Assembly: GCA_037127315.1 (NCBI GenBank)
Contig: JBBBDQ010000915.1
Location: forward strand, 1,148,501-1,212,500
Direction: 5' to 3'
Origin: Ascarosepion bandense
Taxonomy: Eukaryota > Mollusca > Cephalopoda > Sepiida > Sepiidae
Length of the DNA stretch: 64,000 bases
A program made the position numbers and the translations under genes. Below the pieces are notes generated by a model. The model was not told the DNA's origin, did not search any database, and saw nothing but the letters and a program-made list of their open reading frames with translations. Every line of letters starts with the position of its first letter. Position 1 is the first letter of the stretch. Below, piece by piece: positions 45,850-59,360 of the stretch.

Positions 45850-46600
45850 GTGATAACAAATTTCTTAGACAGCAAATTTCTTAGATAGCGCCACTAACAT
45901 TCCTCTTTCCAAAGAATATTTTTGAGAGAACTAAAACCCATAAAACAAATATGAGTCAACAATAATTTTCCTAACTGCATCATTGATAAACAAATAAAAT
46001 TTTAAAAAATACACGACAATGGTAATAAAATTACAATATAACAAAATATCAACGTACTTTACTACAACCTGACGCACAATAATTATGAACAGGACCATTT
46101 CATTAGATGAAGTATTATTAAACACCATATTTCTTCCATAATTCCTGAAAAACGTAAAATTTAAAATATATTACAGAAGGTGGAAGACCACGAAAATTGT
46201 TGTCACTTATCAAAATAACGCCATCAAATCTAGACTAGCTCTGACCAATATAGTGTATGAACTTCAATGCCCAGTACATGACTGTTATTTGTCAAAAATC
46301 AGTTAGTTATACGGAACACACTAGAATTTATCACCTGCTGGAGTAATCACCTTACATGCCACTTATCAGGCCAAATTACGATAAAAACAAAAAATATTAA
46401 CCAATAATTTATAAGTGACCTTAAGGAAAATTCTCATCTAAAACATAGGAACTCTATATAAATCACAATATAAAAAAGTTTCGCTATTCGGAAAGCACTA
46501 TATACCAAACATTTCTATCCTAACATCAATCTTACATTATTTAACAGTGTAAATGGAGTATGAAAGATTTTTTAATAGAAACCCTGGTAAAAAATACTAG
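45850..46600 (+). pseudogene. Penelope-like element GIY-YIG region (copy 1)
   Basis: Plus-strand text in several frames reads a LALTNIVYELQCPVHDC segment (46228-46280, part of the Cys-containing region before the endonuclease), then VSYTEHT near 46308 (counterpart of YIGYT) and degraded text beyond. Homologous over about 550 bp to 57070-57630. Multiple stops. The GIY-YIG domain nicks DNA for target-primed reverse transcription in intact elements. Confidence 0.65.
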
Positions 46601-46869
46601 AGAAAATCATAAACATAAAAAAATGCAATATGAACTCTGTTAAAAATAGTTACTGAAATAGTAGGCTTATAAGTCCCAGAAATTTACTTGCTTTTAGCTC
46701 ATTGATATAGATGTTGGTTAGTTTTAGTGACTTGACCCAAAAAGGTATGAGTTCAACAGGCTACAGCAGAGGTGAACAAATAATTTAGAGAGTTAATTTG
46801 AAGAGATATAAATCATGACAAGCAGAAGCTGCTTCACGCATGGTGTGAGAATGATATACACGAGTGATT

Positions 46870-46985
46870 GTAATAATTCCTATCACCTGAAGAAGGCCGG
46901 GGCGTACAGTGGCCGAAACCTCGTAAACATGGCAACGAAGATGAGATCTGTAGTCCGAATATCTTAAATAGTGTAAATACAACCT
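46870..46985 (+). repeat. SINE 3' domain with hammerhead-like core (copy 3)
   Basis: Same tail as 4882 and 6918. CTGAAGA at 46887-46893, a GGCC/GGCC helix (46895-46898 with 46911-46914), GAAAC at 46915-46919, then CTCGT pairing with ATGAG around GGCAACGAA. A B-box-like GAGTTCAACAGG at about 46748 may mark the SINE head. Confidence 0.6.
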
Positions 46986-46989
46986 CATC

Positions 46990-48225
46990 TCAGAAGTATA
47001 TAAAAACAAGTAGCAGCTTTTAAACATAGTATCAGTAGCATGCCTTAAAGATAAATGTAGTATCAGCTCTATAAAAAAAACTTGTATTAGCAACAGTTTT
47101 AGAATATAAAAAAGGACGTGTTTTCCGGATTTTCTTTTTTCAAACTGTGAGACATGAAGTTTCCACCCTAAAATTAAAATGGCTGTCACCGCTTTGCAGT
47201 AAAATACGTCATCACAGTAAGTCCTACTTGAATGTATTCATGAGCATATCACTGTGATTGCTATTTACTTCCAACAACAGATAAACTATTATTTAAAGTT
47301 TCTATTTGTCAAGTAAATGTTATCTTGCATTGTAAATCAATTGATCATTTATATTGTGCGTATATTTTTTACACCACGGTTATTTCATGTACTTTAAAAT
47401 ATCCCCGTAAGAAACATTAAGCAATAAATTATTGGATTAGTCATTAATTAAATCTTAACGTAACCCTCCATCTCAAGTGGCTCTGATTATTGAAACAATC
47501 ATGTAGACTTACGATTGTTACTTGTTATTCTATTTTACTCATTTTTCATAGTGCGCTTTTTGTTGAGTCGATATTTTGGGTTAGCTTTGAAGTTTCATTT
47601 CAGGTCCTTTCGGGTGATGGATGTTTGAGATCCATGCGTTTTGTGCGATCATCTAGATTAGTATTGTTTTAGATTTATTTAGATCTGAAGTTATTTTCGT
47701 GTTCTTTTTCTAGGCTATCCTTTCAGTATGGTTTTCTTATTTATCACTCGTGTCAAGTTCTGGGAGAGTTAACTCCCATATGATTCTAGTTTTACCTGCT
47801 GAAGTGGAGACGCTGTGGCATTTTATTTAGTAAACTTAGGATAACCAATTATAACAAATAGTTGTGGGATGTCCAGCTTAGTTAAACAAAGTGCTACACA
47901 GATAAGAAATCAAAATGAGTTTCAAACTCATGACACGAACAAATTCCTCTCGAGAGCATATTGCCAAAACTCGTACTATGGTATCCCTCCAAATATTTAT
48001 ATAATTAAATTAGATTAGCATGAAAATACATACATAGCCGTAAGGGGAGGATATGCCCTGCTGTTTGTTATCATTATATTAAAATATATTTTGCAATGGA
48101 CAAATGATATAGGTATTTTTCTTAATTAGCTTATAAAATTGTATCACGTGTAAGTATTTCAGTAACTAAGAAATAAGTAAAATATTGACTAAATCAGGTG
48201 AAATCTCCATAGGGCGGATATAGAG
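46990..48225. other. AT-rich stretch, no gene seen
   Basis: A 134-codon minus frame at 46785-47189 runs across the SINE tail and is an antisense artefact. A 60-codon frame at 47490-47672 has no motif. Confidence 0.6.
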
Positions 48226-48231
48226 AGGAAG

Positions 48232-48382
48232 AAAGAAGGAGAAAGCAACGTCAGACCGATTTGAAAAGCTTGAGCAAATGGATGGCGGAGCTGGGTTTGG
48301 GAGATACCAAATGAAAAAATATTAAGGGCGTCAAGAGACAGAGGCAAGTGAAAGTCCATGAGAGCCTACGACCTGGAAAGAG

Positions 48383-48455
<73 letters not shown>

Positions 48456-48475
48456 CATACATATATGTACAAAGT

Positions 48476-48516
<41 letters not shown>
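48232..48516 (+). repeat. RTE-like LINE C-terminal scrap and microsatellite
   Basis: Plus-strand text at 48265-48360 reads EQMDGGAG in one frame and LSKWMAELGLGD in another, matching the RTE-like tail at 25180-25240. (CA)n then (TA)n at 48388-48516 follow. Confidence 0.6.
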
Positions 48517-48519
<3 letters not shown>

Positions 48520-48520
<1 letters not shown>

Positions 48521-49725
48521 TTCCCTAACCCATAAAAATATAAAAGGACACAAGAAAATCGTATTTATGCGTCCCAACTTTTCCTTAATAAAAAACAATA
48601 CATGTTTGCTCCCAGCTAACTGGCAGAAAGTAGTTTTGTTTTAGAACCGGAAATTTCCACCAAAAATATCTTGAGAGAATTTACCTCTTGTTTTTGTGTG
48701 TTTTCTTTTTTCTTCCTCTACCATTTCAAGCTAAGCATTGTCTCCTTTCTTAGAAACTTAACGATTTAAATTTGACACAAGCTCGAAAGAAATGTAATGA
48801 ATTACACCGGATGGAGTACAAGGTGGGAGTCAGACGCCCTTAGTTGTTTCATCAAAGAAAGCTTTCCCCGTTCCCTTCCCCACTTCATAATAAAAAATTA
48901 AAAATGTTTAAGAGTAAAAAATAAGTTACTTTGAACTAATTCTCAGTTGAAATAAATTCATTTTCTTCAAGATAATTTGGGGCCATTGAAGACGAACCTT
49001 ACGAACACCATTATTAGAAATAGTTTAAAGACATGGTTACTAACAAATCCTTTTAATAATCATTTGTGCAAAAGGTTTACGTTATTGTTTTTTTAAGGCC
49101 AAAAATAAACATTCAACAATAAATAAAAGTGATATTTTTTGTTAATTCACCCCAAAATAAAAAAACCTGGTAGCCGGTAATAATAAAGTTACAGAAAACG
49201 AATCACAGAAAAAGTCACAAATAATCAATTGTGGCCTGTTATAATTTATGTATTTTAGTTTTATTTTATTTTTAACTTTATTTACTCTTCATAAGTTTAA
49301 AGTTGGTCTTCATACTGAATAATTTGAAATTATTTTTTAATTAAATTTACATATTTTTATGAAGTAGTTTTCTTTTAAAACTTTAAATTAATATATTATT
49401 GCTTTATGCTTAAACGTTTTTGAACTGATTAAAAATCTATTTTAAATATAAAAAATTAAATTTTATAATATTTTTAAATTTAATTCTTGCAGAAAAAGGT
49501 GACTGTAAAGGTGTTGTAACTAAAAGAAATTATTCGGAACAATATTGATAAAGTAAAAATTATCTGATTAAAAATAAATATTTAAAATTTATCAGATTTC
49601 ATTTTTAGAGAAGGCGGCAGTTAATTTAATATAGATTAAACTCTCTACAATTATTTTTAAAAACGATTTATAATTATAATTTATTGTAGTGAATTAATAA
49701 ATCAAATAAATGCTCAAACTTCCCA
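48520..49725. other. AT-rich stretch, no gene seen
   Basis: Very AT-rich from 49080 on. No frame of note. Confidence 0.6.
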
Positions 49726-49729
49726 CATT

Positions 49730-50140
49730 CTACCCTCACTCGCCATGTTTTATGCAAAGAGCGTCAAGCATGCCTTAATATTAAATGCCGTTCAGTCTCA
49801 ACTGGAGTTTAACCTACTGAAGAAAGTTGTCAAAGCATGTCACTACCCCACAGACAGCAGGTGGAAACTTTAGGCGTTGGTAACAAAATATCACCTAAAA
49901 AAGTTCTCTCGCCTCAGCATCTTTGCTCAAATGGCCACCATCTTGGCTGTACGTAAATCTGGCAGTGAACCAGGTTTCACTGCTCAGAACCTCAGCATCA
50001 TCCATCCATTACCAGAAAAGGCTGTCATTGGAACATCGAGAGCAGCCTCTTAAGGTCAATCTGAGACCCAATAAGTCATTTCACTTTTGAAGAAGCACTA
50101 GCCAGAAAGAAAAAGGTAAAGCCCAAAAAACTTCACACTA
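49730..50140 (+). other. Unassigned higher-complexity segment
   Basis: Less AT-rich than both flanks. Plus-strand text with stops includes FYAKSVKHALILNAVQSQL and QMATILAVRKSGSEPGF with LSIIHPLPEKAVIGTS. It looks like a decayed coding sequence (processed pseudogene or transposon fragment), but I do not recognise the family. Confidence 0.35.
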
Positions 50141-50144
50141 TGGA

Positions 50145-51012
50145 TTACAAGTAATCATTGACAATTGCTTTTGCTTTAATCTGCTCAGAGTACAACATAA
50201 ACATATCTGCATAATTTGATATTTCTTAACAAACTTTCCATTGTTTTCGTTAAGTTTCATTGTTGTGCTAAATATTTCATAGTGATCCATTTGGTTAATT
50301 TTCTCATGAATTAAAATCAAATTTGATTTAATTGATTATTTTCAGACTAAAGGATCTTGGTGATAATTTGTAGATTGTAAATGTGATGAAAATGTTTCCT
50401 TCATGTACTTGAAAATCATCACTTCTATTATTAGTTTATTTTGGTGCTACAGTCCCCATTTTGTTTTTATTTAAATTTGTGCAATATTTTGTTCACGTGA
50501 CATATTCTCACCTACTTTATTTGCTAATTTATTGCAGTTCTATTTATGTTATTACAGAAAAAATATTTTGTTTGAATTTTGTATCCTACAGACAATTAAG
50601 AGCATCGTTGATTAGTTTTAGCCCCATATTTCTAAATTGATTTACTTACATTTTTAGGAATCTAATTAAATTTGCTTTATTATCTAATTTTTTGGATAAA
50701 TTATTAGTGTAATTTACAAATACAAAACTACTTGTTTAGTCATAACTCTCAAAAATATAGTTTCTTGATTGAACTGTGATTAGTGTAAATACTGTTTTTG
50801 TTTGAAATGTAATAATTTAATTTAGAAAAAACTAATGTTCTGTGAATTTAAATGATTCAGAACAATTAAAATTCTTTTTCGAGATGATGGTAAGAAAAAT
50901 AATACTTTGCCTGGAGCCTTGCAGTTTAGTCAGAACCCATAAAATTTCCTGGAAACGCATTCAAATCATATGCTTGGATGTCAGGACTCATTAAAATCAA
51001 AGGCTATCAGCA

Positions 51013-51055
<43 letters not shown>

Positions 51056-51761
51056 GAAAACTTTCAAAATTTAAAGGTGTTGGATGTACATTTCGACATA
51101 GGATCTCTAATAGAGATTCTACGTCACGTCAGCGACATTGTTTTTTCCAAATGGCGAAGGCCCTGGGGTAGAGTGTGAAGGGGTTTTCGGTTAACAACGG
51201 TCACACATTAGAACAGGACAGAGCTGGTAGTCGCAGGGTTACAGGGTGTTGAAACCGTATATTTAGGAAGGGAAGGAATAGGAGTTCATATTTTATAAAG
51301 ATAGACAAATTGTAATTATGTTATTAGCATCTTTTATAAAAGCATTATATCAATACATAAAGGTTTCCATGTTTTAAAACAATACAGTTCTTTTTCAGAT
51401 AATGTTAAAATAAATATTGACAAATTAATTCCTTTAATCTTTAATCAATTTCAATGTTTCATTTATAACATATACTCTAATATATCATAAAAATGAAATA
51501 TTATTTTACTAAAATAAATGACCCACACATTACTTAATTAGTTTTTTTTAACTACAATATAATTTAGTATACCAATATTAATTAACCCTAATTATAACCT
51601 AAACATTTCAGCTTCTTTAATTTTGAGGTTGTTCTAAATCTAATTAAAAAAAAAATAAAACCCAGCCTTCAGTTATGTTCTACTCTTTACCGATCATTCC
51701 TTATAAAAGTAAATGCATAAACAGTGGGTTTTAATCTATGTAATCCTTCACATTTTTTATA

Positions 51762-51830
<69 letters not shown>
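50145..51830. other. AT-rich stretch with microsatellites
   Basis: No gene seen. (TA)n at 51018-51052 and (TA)n(GA)n at 51764-51830. Confidence 0.7.
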
Positions 51831-51833
<3 letters not shown>

Positions 51834-52031
51834 AATTGCCGAGTCATAAAGTTAATCATGGCCGATTGTCTCGAAACATATATAAATGATTCTCTTTGCA
51901 AACCAACATCCGGTGCTTCACAACGAACATATGAATTGCTCAGTGCGAAAGGTACATATAAGAGTAGACACTGATATCAAACCCGCATGGTGGCATTCTT
52001 TCATGCTGGAATGAAATCTTCAGTTACAATA

Positions 52032-52199
<168 letters not shown>

Positions 52200-52249
52200 T
52201 TACTTTAAATGTTTTTTTTTTCATAGATATCCGTAATTGAGTAGATGCT

Positions 52250-53197
52250 CCGTTGCTTTTAAAAGGTCTTATTTCGTCTGCACACTCGAGAAAAACGTCC
52301 CGTTATACTCTCAGAAATTCTTTGACACTCATGACTGGGTCCTCCTGCTTGTGTATCATGCTGCAGAGTTCTGTTATTAGACATACAGAAATCCAGCAAT
52401 CACCTTCTTGACATAGGGCAGCACTATATTCTCAAGTCAAGTGATTTAGGCCTCCGTGTTGAGTCAACGACCCCGTGGGAATATGAATGGGGGCTTAACG
52501 TCGCCATCACTAGTGATCACTTCAAGCACATTGATATTTACTAGATATTTGGTTTTCTTCATTCTTGGTACATCTTTAGGAGACGGCAAATCTGAGGTTA
52601 TTGTGTGTGTTCACCATCTTAATCTGTAAGTATTTATCTCGTCTGATAAAAAACAAAGAAAGATTAGAAGGAATGCTTGATTTTGTTGAAAAGCTTCGTA
52701 ATGTGGTATTTCCTCTTCTCCTTCATGGTTTATGATAAACATCGGCCCTTTTTCATCTTCTATGAGAAATACCGTATGTCATCATGCACTACTTGCCTGA
52801 TAAACTACTCCGGCTTCCTGTGTTCGTGGCTATAGATCTGATTGACTTTTTAGCTATGGTTGTTAATCATGGCCTGGATCGTACCAACAAATGTAGGAGT
52901 TCTTTTTTATCAGAATAATCGAGGTGCCGTACCTTTGTACTCACTATTAGACTCATCTAACATTTTCTAAATCATCTGCACTGTCTAAATATTGACACGA
53001 AAACACTTTATGAATGTTTGAATTATGCCTTCTAGCAAGAATGTCAAGAAGTACAGCTTGTTTACAAAGTTCCGGCAGAGTAAATTACGTCATAGTGTTC
53101 TTTTTCTCAAAGACGGTGCCCAACTGACCGTAGAAGCAACACGTGTGCGCGAAACTAAAAATATAAAATGGTGACAATTTACCCATCGCACCCTGTA
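52250..53197 (-). pseudogene. Mariner-like transposase pseudogene with 5' terminal repeat
   Basis: Minus strand. The 5' end CAGGGTGCGATGGGTAAATT (about 53197-53178) looks like a terminal repeat. Coding text follows with many stops: TPTFVGTIQAMINN (about 52895), FIRQVVHDDIRYFS (about 52800), TMKEKRKYH and LFNKIKH (about 52735-52685), QMVNTHNNLR (about 52610), a SDGD..PPFIFP-like block in shifted frames (about 52520-52490) and HTQAGGPSHE in place of the catalytic QQDSAPCHTSR block (about 52350). The order matches mariner-type DDE transposases. No matching left terminal repeat was found. Confidence 0.7.
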
Positions 53198-53199
53198 AG

Positions 53200-55985
53200 T
53201 TATAACTGGAAATGTATATACTGAATTAGTTTTCAGAAATCATATTTACTTATGCTTTTGTCCAGCCTGGGTAATGTTTCTGTATTCAGAGGAGAAGAAT
53301 AAATTTATTAGTTTTGACTAAAACCCTGCAAATTTGAAAAGTAAATGGAAACGACGTTCGACAGGTCCTTTTCAAAGATCTTGCTTGTCTTCTTTCATTA
53401 GTTTTGTAGATTAGCCAACAGTGAACGTTCTTCTGGGAACGCCATTTTTGTATTCAAGCCGGGAATAACGGAACATGGTTTTGATGAAAATATTTTAAAG
53501 AATTACGAACAACAGTGAAGAGAAGAATAAACAGTAGAATTGTCTTTCATCTCCGCTGACACGCTTGGGATATGTTGCATCTTGCAACAGATGATGATAT
53601 GCGACAAGTTGTGACTTTTCACTTTGAATAATTCTGATGGCAAAAAAAGAAACTATTGTTTTTAAGAATACTAACCAAAAAACTGTCAACTATAATGGCC
53701 GCTAAAGATATTTTATTTAAGAAACTAATGGCTCTGTGTTAAGAATAAAATAAAGAGTTATTTTAATTCAGAAGTCATACAACCTTAAAAAGAATCTTAA
53801 TATAAAATACTAAAGAAATAAAGGAACAGAGCCGGCATCAACAATGACTCAATTTTGGAAAGATAAGTGCATAAATTCAAAGTATGAGTCATTATCGGAA
53901 GATTACCGGAGTTTTTCTATCATGTTTTACAATAAACAGTTTAGTTAAAAATTGGAGTACTCTTGTAATATCTTGGCTGGAGTTGATTGATCTTCCATTT
54001 TTTGCTGTCTACGCGATTATATGAACGACGACATTTAATTTTCCACTCTGCGGCATGTTTCCCGAGAACGTAACTTTGCAGGTCAACCACTATTTAGATG
54101 GCAAGTGTTGAGATGATCTCCATTATTTAATTTTAATAGTTCAGACTTTTATATTTAGCGCTCGTTATCATACGTCCGCGCAGTCGAATCATCCTCATTT
54201 CCTCAGTATTCCAACTGCTGTACTCACTGCTTTGTGAAAGAAGCTTTCTGTCTAAATGCTTTTTCGAACACTACAATATTAAACTCTTCAAGTCAAAGGA
54301 CAATCATTATCTATCTTAATTTTTCCTTCCTACTGCCTATTTGTAGTTTCATATCAAACACCACATTCCGTGATTTTTGAACTTGAGTGGCTTTTGATCT
54401 TTGTATTGGGTGAATTTTCATATTTGTCTGGTCCCTGGAGATTCAGCCCAGGGAAGCATTACTTTTTTACATTTTATTATTTTTTCAGAGCTCCCCTCGT
54501 AGAAACCAAAACCAATGCAAATAATTATTCTTATGATTTTAACAATGTCTTTTTTTAATTCGAGATACCGGTCTGATAAGTGTGTGGCAAGCAGTTTTTT
54601 TACACCTTAAACAGCGATATTTCTATAACTGATTTATAATCACTGATTTATAATTTAGTTTCTAAATCACTTTGGTACTCAACAATTTCTTATAGTGACA
54701 AGGATTCGCTGTGAGCCGTCTGATATCAAGTCTATGCAGATACAAATACACTGGTAAATATTTTAAAATATTTCACAGCTCATCTTAACTCCGTAATGAG
54801 TAAATCCAGATTTCGATGTGGACGAAACTTTTTCCTTTGTTGATATGCAGCATCTAGAATTAGCACACATTCAACAAGTGATCGAAAAACAACTAAAGAT
54901 ATGCTAAGCCCTGATGTTTCCAAGGTTTTCTACAACTCTTTTCACATCTTATGTGAATAGTGCTGCGTGCAAATACATCTCTACACCATAAATGCTAAAT
55001 TTGTCTGTCATTGAGCAAATCTTAGGTGGGAACCCACATAATTTGCCGTATTTCTCCTTAATAATCCACGAGTCAATTCTCTTCAACCTTTCCTCAATAG
55101 CACAGTGCATTACTCTGCTGTAAGTACACATCGTTTGAGGATACATGACTATTATCTATTTATTTATCTCTTTCTCCCTCAGGGTTTTCTCAAATACAAG
55201 CTAGTAGGGAATCCCGATAACTATTCTGTGGTTCACACTGGTATTTCAGCGAGAGACAAAGTGAACAGATGAACATGTTTAGTTATTTTTTAATCGTTAT
55301 TATATTGTGGTAATATGATTATATGCAATATCATTACTTCTTTTTTGTTATGAAATGAATTTCAATAAGCTTTGCTTTATTGCCCTTATAAAAGAAGCCT
55401 TAATAAACAAGCATAAAACCTATTTTATTCTACAATGTATACCTGGGATGTAACCCTGGTTTCTGCATTTGCTATGGAAGTGTATGACTGTCCAAATCAC
55501 AGAGGCCTGTGATTTCGTCAGTCTTTTTTTACTATGAATCTAAGGCACATCTTTGAATTAAAAAACACCGGACTTTAGAGAGACGATTGGTTAATCATTC
55601 ATCGTAAAACAAATTCACAACAAACGGTTACACTTAGAAAAATCTAATTAAATTTTTCAAAGAGTACGTCTCAATAACCATATACTGTCTTTAAGCAATA
55701 ATAAATACAGCAAAAATGCCGTTTTATCTGTATATTATTGGCAACTAAAACGCAGCAAGAACCTAATTACTACCTGGAATATCGTAGCTGAAACCAAATC
55801 TTATAACGGAAAAGAAGAATAGATATAACTTATGTATTTTAGAAGAACTTGTCATTCAAATCAAATAAATAACCCTAACGTAAAAAAGTGTATTGATGAC
55901 CACAGGCTACCATAGAATAAAATTCTTGGTCAAGTAATTAGATATAGATTAAGATTGATGTCCATAAGCGTTTATTTGTTTTTTC
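53200..55985. other. AT-rich stretch, no gene seen
   Basis: Frames of 60-65 codons only (for example 53495-53689 minus, 54370-54558 plus, 54949-55146 minus), none with a recognised motif. No clear repeat. Confidence 0.6.
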
Positions 55986-55989
55986 TCAC

Positions 55990-56063
55990 CTGTTTGTTTG
56001 TTTGTTTGCTTGTTTGTTTTGTTTGTTTGTTTGTTTTGTTTTGTTTTTTTTTTGTTTGTTTTG

Positions 56064-56095
<32 letters not shown>

Positions 56096-56284
56096 TTTCT
56101 TACCCTGCAAGTATTTAAAAATAATGTTTCCTTTTAATACATCTCCCGGAACTGAATGTTGTTACATATCTTTTAATTTTTTTTTTGTTTATTTATAGTA
56201 TACAGAAAATATAATTAGAAAATACAACCCTAACATTAAAAGATTTAACTTGCAAGTTTCAAATTTCTTAAATATAAGAATAAT

Positions 56285-56315
<31 letters not shown>

Positions 56316-56389
56316 CTGTGTGTGCAATAAAAACGGAAGCTGAAATAGGCCATATATCCTTTTAACCATGGAATAACGTGTCTATCCAC

Positions 56390-56448
<59 letters not shown>

Positions 56449-56664
56449 TACATATAACCAACCTATTTCTATCTATCTCTCGACAGGTTTACCTAATATA
56501 TAATGTCCGAAAATATTTTTTCTATTCATACGCGTATCTATATGACTTCTTTTGTATCTGTAATAGGTCTTTCTTTATGCTGTATCAGTGTCAAATGAAC
56601 TTAATTTGCTATCTATTTATATATCTGTCCCTCTATTTTACCTCCCTCTCTCTTCTCTCTCCCC

Positions 56665-56712
<48 letters not shown>
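55990..56712. repeat. (TTTG)n(TTTC)n and (TA)n/(TC)n microsatellites
   Basis: TTTG then TTTC repeats at about 55993-56100, TA/TG at 56285-56324, a long TA run at 56392-56446 and (CT)n(TA)n at 56655-56712. The Phe/Cys-rich and Tyr/Ile-rich frames here are artefacts. Confidence 0.95.
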
Positions 56713-56716
<4 letters not shown>

Positions 56717-56767
56717 GGCGTGTATAATGATAATGTATGCGCTAAAAAGTCAACCTTCTTCTACCGA

Positions 56768-56898
56768 AAGCCCATAGCCCAGAGGTAGAATCGCCGACAG
56801 ATGCCAATTCGGTCGGGTTTCAATCCTGTGTTAAAGCAATCGGAGTCTAACCGTACTGATGAGTTGTGATAAAGCGAAACAGATCTGTCTGTGGATGA

Positions 56899-56940
<42 letters not shown>
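56768..56940 (+). repeat. tRNA-derived SINE with hammerhead-like 3' end, then (TA)n
   Basis: A-box-like TAGCCCAGAGGTAGAATCG (56776) and B-box-like GGGTTTCAATCC (56815) give a tRNA-like head of normal spacing. The 3' part has CTGATGA (56856-56862), GAAA (56876-56879) and a five-pair helix ACAGA/TCTGT (56879-56883 with 56888-56892). It ends at TGTGGATGACTAATATA, followed by a TA run. The same ending occurs at 57645-57685 after a Penelope-like relic. Confidence 0.7.
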
Positions 56941-56942
<2 letters not shown>

Positions 56943-57069
56943 ACTTTAGTTGGATAGTTAAAATGTAAGGTGTCTACATGTTAATATGCAACTAAAAAAA
57001 GGATTTTTCACTTACTTGTTTAAAAAAACTACCAGTAAGTACTGAATTCTTTTTAACTATAATACCTAA

Positions 57070-57680
57070 TGTCCGGGAATATATAAAATAGCATTAATAA
57101 CGAGCTTCTTAAATAGAGAACACTAAAACTCCTTCTCCCAAAGAATATTTTTGAACGAACTAAAACACATAAAACAAATGTTAATCAACAATCATGTTCC
57201 AACCTATATCACTGATAAACAAATACAATTATTCTTACAAAACATACACAGGATCTGTTTAAACATAGCACAAAAAACATCCACATATTTGACTGCTACG
57301 AGATATACAATAATTATAAGCAGGAAGAATCCGCTTCACAAAAATTATTAAGCACAATATTTTAGCCGTAAATCCTCAAAACGTAAAATTTATAATATAT
57401 TACTGAAAATGGAAAACTGCAAAGCTTGTTTCTAATCAAAATAACCTCTTCAATTCTAAACAAGTGATAACTAATATAGTGAATGAATTTCAGTGCATAT
57501 TACAAGACTGCGTTTTTGACATACATCAGTTACCTATATTGGATACACTAACAACTTTTTGAGGAGATGCCTTGCATTCCATCTATCCAGCCAAACTGCA
57601 ATAAAACAAAAACATTTATTATCCCATAATATATATTTTATTCGCTGTGATACAGTGAAACAGGCTTGTATGTGGATGAG

Positions 57681-57724
<44 letters not shown>
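57070..57724 (+). pseudogene. Penelope-like element GIY-YIG region and 3' end (copy 2), then (TA)n
   Basis: Homologous to 45850-46420. One 66-codon frame (57151-57351) keeps MLINNHVPTYITDKQIQLFL, the linker between RT and GIY-YIG. Further text includes TNIVNEF (57475) and SVTYIGYTN-like sequence near 57530 (GIY-YIG core) in shifted frames. The 3' end (57640-57685) has CTGT/ACAG, GAAAC and TGTGGATGAGGAATATA, matching the SINE end at 56863-56903. (TA)n at 57683-57724. Confidence 0.65.
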
Positions 57725-57727
<3 letters not shown>

Positions 57728-57729
57728 GA

Positions 57730-59340
57730 TTGTAAGGTTTTTATTACAGTGGTTTATAAATGCATTTTTAAACAGTTGCATTTATAGAACATTGTAATAA
57801 CAAAATTACAATATTAAACTCTTTTATTGAGCATTTTATATAAAAGTTAATTGCACAAACAGTGGTTTTTAATGTATCTGTTCTTTTACTACCTTATAAT
57901 ATAAATACATATATATGTGTGTGTGTTTGTGTGTGTGTATGTATGTATGTGTGTGTGTGTTTGCAGCTGCATGTATGCACGTATGTCTGTCCTTTTTTTC
58001 ACTATCTGTCGTGTTCTGATTCGTTTCTCTCGATAATTACTCAACTAAATAAGTTTATGATATTATTCTTTCAACCTCTTACAGACAATATCGTATTTAA
58101 AATTTTCCAAGAGAGTATTTTGCTTGTGCCTTTGATATATTGTCAATTTGCATTTACTTAAATTTTCTATATCATTTAATGTAAAGTTGCCTCAATGCTA
58201 CCATCAGATCAGCCCTTGTTTCGTGCATTGAGTATTTCTTTATTTCATGATATTCATAGTTTTTTCTTTGCATGCGTAATGCTGAATAATGTAACTGATA
58301 TGCTAACGCTGTTACGCTCTTTAATACACTCTCGGATCACTTTAAAAATTCCAATGCCCTTGGTTGAATTATTATGAGAAAATTGGGAGAATATTTCAAT
58401 GCATCTCTTATCTCTGGAACTAACAGCAAACATTCGGTGGTCATTTATCAACTGAATAATCGAATTTTATCAGTTACGAACCGCCTCATTTGGAGTCTCG
58501 TTATGAAATCATCAAATCACCAACGCACACAATAATTTAATTCTCGACTAAAAGAAAACCCTGAATGCACATCAGTCTATATGCGGTGTATTAATTCATT
58601 TCGGTATCAAGGGTATCATAATAAATACCGCTAAGAATTTAATCGTTCTTCCAAAGAGCTTGTTTTTACTAGAACTAATCATTATACATAAGATGGATGA
58701 ATATATTCTATAACGATTGCCGTCATTCCTTGGCCAAGAACAACGTTATTCTTCTTGTCACTGACAATCAGAAAACGCTGACAAATATCATTCAAACAAT
58801 TTGAAAGATAAATATCACAAAATTCAGTGCTTTTTTTCCAACACTTTCATGTTGGCTAGAGATTTTCCGTTTGTAATGAAAGAAAATGGTTGAAATTAAT
58901 CAAAATAATGTTGCCGGTGAGCTTTCGTTTTCTTCTTTTTTTTATCTTCTTTTGGTTATTATATTTTACGACATCTCAAGCCATTTTATGTTATTTAATG
59001 AAGGAACTATACTTTTAATCATTTTTTTCGGTTGGAACACAAGCTCATAGCGTTTTATGTGTGTTTCAAAGAGTTTATTTATATATTGTTCATCGATTTA
59101 TTCTACCATATAGGGACCATTTCCCAAAACATTTCCATTTGCACTATCATGATTCAGTTCCCTCATATGTTTCTTTGTAATGAAGTCGTTTTATTTAATT
59201 TTTGTCGTTTTCAGGGAACTGGAGCCCTTCCTATTTAGATAACTTTGTAGGAATCAAAATCAAGGGTAATTCAAAAGATCTGATAAATAGGTGGATGTTA
59301 TAAGATATCTCAGACAATATATACCATTTTCAGTCGGGTC
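57730..59340. other. AT-rich stretch, no gene seen
   Basis: Interrupted (TG)n/(TATG)n at 57907-57962. Frames up to 99 codons (57862-58161) include that repeat and have no domain. Confidence 0.6.
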
Positions 59341-59360
59341 TCATAAGAACAGAATTTCTT

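Noticed and set aside
46785..47189. 134-codon minus frame
   Set aside because: It reads antisense through the SINE tail at 46870-46985.
55955..56198. Phe/Cys/Leu-rich frames
   Set aside because: Products of the (TTTG)n(TTTC)n repeat.
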